Assembly (NCBI GenBank): GCA_945889545.1
Contig: CAMDCC010000095.1
Span: forward strand, 1-9,461
DNA: 9,461 bases
Direction of reading: 5' to 3'
Source: Bifidobacterium breve
GTDB taxonomy: Bacteria; Actinomycetota; Acidimicrobiia; IMCC26256; PALSA-555
Position 1 is the stretch's first letter, and each line of letters opens with the position of its first letter. The notes below the pieces were generated by a model. The model did no database searches. It was not told the DNA's origin and was given only the letters and a program-made list of their open reading frames with translations. The translations under genes were made by a program, and so were the position numbers. Positions 5,364 through 9,461 of this stretch are shown piece after piece.

Positions 5364-5708
5364 ATGTCAATGAGCACCGAAGAGCTCGAGCAGCTCCCGC
5401 CGCAAGGCCACGTGAAGATCGTGTACCAAGGACCCACGTCACCCCACTGGGAGGTGCGTGGCGTGTTCGGTGATCAGCGAGTCATCGAAGACTTTCGTCA
5501 GCGCGCGCTGGCGCGGCTCCAGCTCCTGCCGCCCCACGACCCGCAGTTCCGGCGCAACCGTGAGCGGGTCAACCGCGATGCCGAGCGCGAGCGCCTGATC
5601 CTCGAGTGGGACCTGGGCTACGCGGAAGACGAAGTCGCTGCGCCTCCTGTGGCCGAGACTCCTGCCGCCGAGGCGATTCCCGCGGAGACGGTCGCTCCGA
5701 CCACCTAG
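5364..5708 (+). CDS. Small hypothetical protein divergent from arsR
   Basis: 114 aa, not recognised. Residues 1-83 look folded and charged: HVKIVYQGPTSPHWEVRG (16-33) reads as a beta-rich start, followed by a helix FRQRALARLQLLPPHD and a very basic stretch RRNRERVNRDAERERL (63-78). It ends in an acidic EWDLGYAEDE segment. Residues 87-114 are a low-complexity Ala/Glu/Pro/Thr tail, probably disordered. No cysteines, membrane segment or signal peptide. The start is well supported by AAGG 8 nt upstream of ATG 5364; a second ATG is at 5370. It shares the arsR operator region, so it could be arsenic-controlled, but it could equally be an unrelated housekeeping gene. No function is proposed. Confidence 0.75.
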   Translation: MSMSTEELEQLPPQGHVKIVYQGPTSPHWEVRGVFGDQRVIEDFRQRALARLQLLPPHDPQFRRNRERVNRDAERERLILEWDLGYAEDEVAAPPVAETPAAEAIPAETVAPTT

Positions 5709-5722
5709 CAAGGCGAATGGCC

Positions 5723-5783
5723 GCAGCGCAGGTACCCTGCGCTGCAATGAGCCGGGGCCCGAGCGGCCCGGCGCTCTGCGCCG
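5723..5783. terminator. Hairpin cluster between convergent genes, probable bidirectional terminator
   Basis: GCAGCGCAGG-TAC-CCTGCGCTGC (5723-5745) is a perfect 10-bp stem with a 3-nt loop. It is followed by GCCGGG/CCCGGC (5751-5756 with 5767-5772) and by CGGCGC-TCT-GCGCCG (5769-5783), which overlaps the second and so competes with it. There is no T-tract on either side. The cluster lies in the 94-bp gap between the convergent 5364-5708 gene and pstA, so termination of both is the natural reading. Confidence 0.5.
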
Positions 5784-5802
5784 AAAGCGGGAAGCGGGAT
5801 CG

Positions 5803-6963
5803 CTACCAGCGCTGTTCGTAGCGGTTGCGCAGGAGCACCGCTGTGAGGTTCGCGAGCAGTGTGATTGCGAGCAGCACGATGATCGCGGCCGCGGTGAGAT
5901 TGATGGCGAAATCGGTCTGCGCTTCGCCGCGCCAGTTGAAGACGATCTGTGGCAGCGCCGTGTACGAAGTTGTGAACTTCTGGAAGAGGTCGGCGCTGCC
6001 CGTCGTGAAGAACCCCAGGACGGCGCCCACGAGCAGCAGTGGTGCCGTCTCCCCGATGGCCCGTGACAACGACAGGATCGTGCCGGTGAGGATGCCGGAG
6101 AAGGCATTCGGGAGTACGAGCGTCTTCGTGACCTCCCATTGCGTGGCACCGACCCCATAGCCGCCTTCGCGCAGTGATCGGGGGACGGCTCGGATCGCTT
6201 CCGACGACGTGATGATCACGATCGGCAGCACGAGGATCGCGAGGGTGAGCCCGCCGGCGATGAGCGTGCGACCGCCAGTGGCGCCGCTCAAGAGCTTCAC
6301 GAAGATGCTGAGGCCTAGCAACCCGTAGACCACCGACGGCACGCCCGCGAGGTTGCGGATGTTGAGCTGGACGAAGCGCGTGAGTCGGTTGTCGGGTGCG
6401 TACTCCTCGAGGAACACCGCCGTTGCGACGCCGAGCGGGAACGAGATCAATGCAGTGATGAACGCGAGGACAAGCGTCCCGAAGATCCCTTGGGCCACGC
6501 CGGCGCGATCGGCCGAGCTCGAGACGTTGCCACTCAAGAAGCTGCTCGTGCCGATGAACCCGGCGATGACGAACACCACGACAATCGTCGCGACCACGCC
6601 CATCACCAGGCGCCAGCGACGAGCGCGCACTGCGAGGAACAGGCCCCATGGCACACCGAGGAGCGCGAGCGCGCTCGTGATCCAGCCGGGGATCCCGTGC
6701 GGATGTACGAGGAACGTGCTCGTCTCGTCGAGCGCTCGCCCGAGCTCGTGCGGGAATTGGGAAAGTACGAACCCGCGCGTCTTGAACACATCGAGGCCAT
6801 CGCTGAAGACGGTTGCAAGCAGGAGCACGATGAACGCGAGGCACGCGAACAGGCATGCCAACAAGCCGAGCTGGAAGGCCAGACCCGGAACGTCGAGCCG
6901 CTTGCCGCGCAGCGATCGATCGATCGTGATCTCGCGGGGGAGCGTGGTGCCGACCGTGGACAT
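5803..6963 (-). CDS. pstA: Phosphate ABC transporter permease PstA, extended N-terminus
   Basis: 386 aa inner-membrane permease, pairing with PstC to form the phosphate channel. The conserved core spans about 158-386: a GIFGTLVLAFIT helix, FLEEYAPDNR, NLAGVPSVVYGLLGL, and the cytoplasmic EAA loop (255-305, EAIRAVPRSLREGGYGVGAT then LSRAIGETAPLLL) that contacts the ATPase. PstA is usually near 300 aa. The extra length is N-terminal: a helix at about 28-52, then an added region with hydrophobic segments at about 94-113 and 118-138, so eight membrane passes may occur instead of six. The ATG overlaps the pstC stop by one base (TGATG), so translation is coupled. No pstB follows; the next gene is convergent. 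Confidence 0.94.
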   Translation of the reverse strand: MSTVGTTLPREITIDRSLRGKRLDVPGLAFQLGLLACLFACLAFIVLLLATVFSDGLDVFKTRGFVLSQFPHELGRALDETSTFLVHPHGIPGWITSALALLGVPWGLFLAVRARRWRLVMGVVATIVVVFVIAGFIGTSSFLSGNVSSSADRAGVAQGIFGTLVLAFITALISFPLGVATAVFLEEYAPDNRLTRFVQLNIRNLAGVPSVVYGLLGLSIFVKLLSGATGGRTLIAGGLTLAILVLPIVIITSSEAIRAVPRSLREGGYGVGATQWEVTKTLVLPNAFSGILTGTILSLSRAIGETAPLLLVGAVLGFFTTGSADLFQKFTTSYTALPQIVFNWRGEAQTDFAINLTAAAIIVLLAITLLANLTAVLLRNRYEQRW

Positions 6964-7907
6964 CAGTACGCCTCGCGCACGCGGCGCACGAAGAAGTTCC
7001 CCACCATGTTCAGCAGCAGGGTCAGGACGAACAGCACCAAACCGAGGAAGAAGAGGCTGTTGAACGCCTGGCCGGCATCGCTACCCCCGCCACCCGCCAC
7101 CTGGTCAGTGCCGGCCGCAAGGGAGGCCAGCGCCGACGTGAAGGTGAGGCCAGGGTCGCTGGGGTTCGTGGTGAAGTGGGCTTCGCCGAACGCACCGCCC
7201 GCGAGTGCGATGACCATCGTCTCGCCGATCGCACGGGAGGCCGCCAGGATGAGCGAGGCGACGATCCCGGAGATCGCCGCCGGGACGACAACACGGACCA
7301 CCGTGGTGAAGCGGCGCGCGCCCATGCCGTAGCTCGCTTCACGCAGCGAGTACGGCACTGCGCGCATGGCGTCCTCGCTCACCGAGGCCACAAGCGGCGT
7401 AACGAGGATGCCAACACCTAACCCTGCGGTGGCCAGACTGAAGTCACTTGGTCCGTGCAGGAGATCGACGATGATGTTTGGTCCGATCCACGCGATGGCA
7501 AAGAACCCAAGCACGATGCTCGGGATGCCCGCCAGCACCTCGAGGATGGGCTTGAGCACGCGGCGAACGCGCGGCTTGGCGTACTCCGCGAGGTAGACGG
7601 CGGCGCCGAGGCCGAGCGGGATGGCGATCACCATCGCGATCGCCGACACCATGAGCGAGCCCACGAACAGCGTGGCGATGTCGAACTTGCCGATCCGCGG
7701 CGCCCATTTGTCGAATGTCAACAGGGTGTCGAGATCGATGTTGCTCAGGAACGTGACCGAGTTCGCGGTGAGCGAGGCGATGATCGCGATGCTGATCGCC
7801 AGGGTGGACATCCCGGCGACCCAGAAGCTGATGCGGATGCGGCGCTCACGACGGACCCGTCGCCGGTCGCCCTCAAGGCCCAGCGTGCTCGGATCTAGCG
7901 CGGTCAC
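6963..7907 (-). CDS. pstC: Phosphate ABC transporter permease PstC
   Basis: 314 aa inner-membrane permease of normal length. A basic cytoplasmic N-terminus (RRRVRRERRIR, 15-25) leads to six hydrophobic segments (about 28-48, 76-104, 125-148, 158-178, 209-240 and 283-307). Family motifs include YLAEYAKPRVR (105-115), LEVLAGIPSIVLGFFA (122-137) and the EAA-type loop EDAMRAVPYSLREASYGMGA (178-197) followed by ASRAIGETMVIALAGG. A glycine-rich periplasmic loop (GGGGSDAG, 272-279) precedes the last helix. The GTG start at 7907 has GAGGA 7 nt upstream. It lies 115 bp downstream of pstS beyond an intrinsic terminator, so its expression should depend on read-through. Confidence 0.95.
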   Translation of the reverse strand: MTALDPSTLGLEGDRRRVRRERRIRISFWVAGMSTLAISIAIIASLTANSVTFLSNIDLDTLLTFDKWAPRIGKFDIATLFVGSLMVSAIAMVIAIPLGLGAAVYLAEYAKPRVRRVLKPILEVLAGIPSIVLGFFAIAWIGPNIIVDLLHGPSDFSLATAGLGVGILVTPLVASVSEDAMRAVPYSLREASYGMGARRFTTVVRVVVPAAISGIVASLILAASRAIGETMVIALAGGAFGEAHFTTNPSDPGLTFTSALASLAAGTDQVAGGGGSDAGQAFNSLFFLGLVLFVLTLLLNMVGNFFVRRVREAY

Positions 7908-7953
7908 GTCGGCATCCTCGCTTGTCGGTCGCCGTGGTTCAACGATCCCCCCG

Positions 7954-8002
7954 AAAAAAGGAGAAGGCGGCCGGGCCGGGGGGTCGGCCGGGCCGCCTTC
8001 TC
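7954..8002 (-). terminator. Intrinsic terminator between pstS and pstC
   Basis: Read on the minus strand, a 12-bp perfect stem (8002-7991 pairing with 7972-7961, GAGAAGGCGGCC and its complement) extends after one mismatch by 5-6 more pairs to a G/C loop. It is followed by C and six Ts (7959-7954), a textbook rho-independent terminator for pstS transcripts. Because pstC and pstA have no evident promoter of their own in the 115-bp gap, it likely acts as an attenuator giving more PstS than permease. Confidence 0.88.
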
Positions 8003-8022
8003 AGGTGGTGACAGTTGGTGCT

Positions 8023-9069
8023 CTAGCTGGCTGACTTCCAGGCGTCGATCGCCGCAGCCGCGTCGTCCTTGTGCAACGGGGCGTACCCGGCTTCCTTCAC
8101 CGATGTCGTGAGGTTCTTCTTCGTCATGTAGAAGTCGACGAAGTCCTTGAGGTCGGCGTTCTTGGCTGCCTTCTCGTTGCTCACGTAGATGTAAAGCGTG
8201 CGCGAGAGCGGCAGGTACGAGCCGCTCTGCACGGTCTTGATCGACGGCTTCACGCACTTCCCCGAGTCCGGGTCCTCGATCGGCAAGGCCTTCAGCTTGT
8301 CGGTGTTCGCCAAGTAGTAGGCGATGCCGAGGAAGCCGATGCCGCTCTTATTGGCCTCGACCTGCTTGACGATGTCGTTGTCGTTGGGGAACTGACCATC
8401 GGAGATGAGCGGCTCAGCAGCCTCCGCCTCACCGTCGTCGTTCGTGATGGTGTCGGTAACGTTCCCGCCCGCCACGCGCTCCTCCATGATGCTCAGGTAC
8501 CCGAGTTCGATGAAGGCGTCGTATGTGCCCGACTCAGGGCCCGGCGTGAACTTCTTGACCGTTCCCTTGGCCGGAAGGTTCGTGGTACCGCTGATCTCGT
8601 TGGCCGCCAACGAGGCGTCGGCGAGGTTGCCGGTCGACTCCGGACCGAAGAGGGCGTAGAGGTCGGCTTGGCTCAGGCACTTGAGCCCGAGGTTGCTCTT
8701 CTTGTTGACGATCACCGTGAGTCCGTCGAGGCCGACCGGGAGCTCAGTGAACGTGATGCCAGCTTCGTCGCATGATGCGATTTCCTCGTCCTTGATCGGA
8801 CGGGACGCGTCGCTGATGTCGGTCTCGCCGTCGCAGAAGAGCTGGAAGCCGTCGCCGGTGCCCGGGCCGTTCACGGTGATCTGAACGTCGGGGTTGGTCT
8901 CGGCGTAGAACTCACCGATCAGCGTGGTGATCGGCTCGACGGTCGACGAGCCCGAGACGTTGATGCCCTCAGCCTGTGCCGCGGCGATGCCGCCACCCAC
9001 GCTGAACGTCAACACGAGCGCGCCGATCGCCGCAACGAGCACGCGCTGCAATTGAGACTTGCGGGTCAA
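8023..9069 (-). CDS. pstS: Phosphate ABC transporter substrate-binding protein PstS
   Basis: 348 aa secreted phosphate-binding protein. The signal peptide (about 1-33) has a hydrophobic core RVLVAAIGALVLTF and an AxA site AAAQA before EGINVSGSST; there is no lipobox cysteine, unlike many Gram-positive PstS proteins. Ligand-contact motifs are GSSTVEPI (40-47), GTGDGFQLF (70-78) with the following TDISDASRPI (83-92), and ESGTYDAF (179-186). Four cysteines (79, 100, 131, 272) lie in the exported part and could form disulfides. Start: AGGAGG (9081-9076) is exactly 6 nt before TTG 9069, while ATG 9099, 30 nt upstream in frame, has no ribosome site, so TTG is preferred. A PHO box lies about 80 nt upstream and a strong terminator follows the stop. 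Confidence 0.94.
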   Translation of the reverse strand: MTRKSQLQRVLVAAIGALVLTFSVGGGIAAAQAEGINVSGSSTVEPITTLIGEFYAETNPDVQITVNGPGTGDGFQLFCDGETDISDASRPIKDEEIASCDEAGITFTELPVGLDGLTVIVNKKSNLGLKCLSQADLYALFGPESTGNLADASLAANEISGTTNLPAKGTVKKFTPGPESGTYDAFIELGYLSIMEERVAGGNVTDTITNDDGEAEAAEPLISDGQFPNDNDIVKQVEANKSGIGFLGIAYYLANTDKLKALPIEDPDSGKCVKPSIKTVQSGSYLPLSRTLYIYVSNEKAAKNADLKDFVDFYMTKKNLTTSVKEAGYAPLHKDDAAAAIDAWKSAS

Positions 9070-9075
9070 TGGATT

Positions 9076-9081
9076 CCTCCT
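9076..9081 (-). promoter_or_regulatory. Strong Shine-Dalgarno that selects the pstS TTG start
   Basis: AGGAGG on the minus strand, 6 nt before TTG at 9069-9067, is the best ribosome site in the window. It lies inside the coding sequence if the upstream ATG at 9099 were used, which argues against that ATG. Confidence 0.75.
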
Positions 9082-9141
9082 GAAGAGCGGGTTGTTCATG
9101 TCCGGGCGACCGTACGAAACGCGGGTAGCCGCGACCTTCCG

Positions 9142-9163
9142 CAGGGGTGAACGAAGGGTGAAC
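9142..9163 (-). promoter_or_regulatory. PHO box (PhoP binding site) upstream of pstS
   Basis: On the minus strand GTTCACC occurs at 9163-9157 and again at 9152-9146, exactly 11 bp apart, as GTTCACCCTTC then GTTCACCCCTG. Two 11-bp direct repeats starting GTTCACC are the core PhoP-binding unit known from Streptomyces. A degenerate third unit (GTTGCCA) precedes them at 9174-9168. The second repeat sits where a -35 element would be; the -10 is unclear (TACCCG at 9127-9122 is weak), as expected for an activator-dependent promoter. Confidence 0.85.
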
Positions 9164-9175
9164 AGCCTGGCAACT

Positions 9176-9461
9176 TCAGACAGGTGCGCCGCTGTCCTGA
9201 TTGTCGGAGCGGCTCGGGAGCTCGCCGGTGACCATGAAGCGCACCCAGGCTCCGATGAGCACCGCGTGATCGGCGATGCGCTCGTAGTACCGACCGAGCA
9301 GCGCGAGCTGGACCGCCTGCTGGAGACCCGGCTCGTCGTTCGAGCATGTGGCGAAGATTGCGCGGAAGAGCTCCTTTTGGAGGTCGTCCATCACGTCGTC
9401 CATGTCGGGCAACGCCGCGGCGACGGCAGAGTCGTTGTCGGCGAACGCGTCGACTGCGAGC
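9176..9461 (-). CDS. phoU: PhoU, phosphate transport regulator (partial, C-terminal end)
   Basis: Only the last 94 codons are in the window; the reading frame runs off the right edge. The sequence LAVDAFADNDSAVAA, then DDLQKELFRAIF, QLALLGRYYERIADHAVLIGAWVRFMVTGE fits the last three-helix bundle of PhoU. The ERIADHA segment carries the conserved E-x-x-x-D metal-binding motif. PhoU is a cytoplasmic negative regulator that links Pst transport to the PhoR/PhoP-type two-component system. It is read in the same direction as pstS, 106 bp upstream of it, but the PHO box between them gives pstS its own promoter. Identification is firm despite truncation. Confidence 0.92.
   Translation of the reverse strand, partial: LAVDAFADNDSAVAAALPDMDDVMDDLQKELFRAIFATCSNDEPGLQQAVQLALLGRYYERIADHAVLIGAWVRFMVTGELPSRSDNQDSGAPV

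Noticed and set aside
5705..6856. 383-codon minus-strand frame overlapping pstA in another phase
   Set aside because: Arg/His/Pro-rich shadow; the pstA frame has the permease motifs and runs the same direction.
6490..7332. Plus-strand open frame opposite pstA and pstC
   Set aside because: Composition typical of a reverse reading of GC-rich membrane-protein genes; no family resemblance.
1..9461. tRNA, rRNA, riboswitch, CRISPR, transposase or phage genes, and a wholly new multi-gene system
   Set aside because: None was visible on reading both strands; nearly all coding space is explained by known envelope-stress, arsenic and phosphate families, with only two unrecognised genes left.

Overview
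The window is GC-rich and looks like chromosome from a high-GC actinobacterium. A WhiB-family regulator (a family confined to Actinobacteria and their phages), actinobacterial-type PHO boxes of 11-bp GTTCACC repeats, frequent GTG/TTG starts and ECF-style promoters all fit. The class cannot be fixed from sequence alone; an Acidimicrobiia-like lineage is only an impression. No tRNA, rRNA, CRISPR array, insertion sequence or phage gene was seen, and no gene-free stretch exceeds about 235 bp.

Region 1 (1-3778) is an envelope-stress module. A membrane anti-sigma factor (2-457) overlaps by 4 nt a secreted RseB/MucB-like sensor (454-1482). The cognate ECF sigma gene would lie just left of the window. 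An unrecognised gene (about 1594-2082) follows, then a WhiB regulator on the minus strand (2084-2359) and a membrane-anchored HtrA/DegP-type PDZ protease (2594-3778) on the plus strand. The divergent whiB/htrA intergenic region carries two oppositely facing ECF-like promoters (GGAACC, 16-17 nt spacer, CGTT), plus two palindromes and a perfect 12-bp tandem repeat. This suggests that the sigma factor held by the anti-sigma/RseB pair controls both genes.

Region 2 (3798-5278, minus) is an arsenic-resistance operon, arsR-aqpS-arsC. It uses an aquaglyceroporin-like channel instead of an ArsB/Acr3 pump: ArsC reduces arsenate to arsenite and the channel lets arsenite out. An AT-rich island (about 5301-5345) holds the arsR promoter and probable ArsR operator. 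It also separates arsR from a divergent small gene of unknown function (5364-5708).

Region 3 (5803-9461, minus) is a phosphate-uptake cluster read phoU (partial) - pstS - pstC - pstA. pstS has its own PHO box, a strong Shine-Dalgarno that selects a TTG start, and a strong intrinsic terminator between it and pstC. The terminator should make binding protein in excess over permease. No pstB ATPase gene is present; it must lie right of the window or elsewhere. Pst is a usual entry route for arsenate, so its position beside the arsenate reductase/arsenite channel operon makes functional sense.
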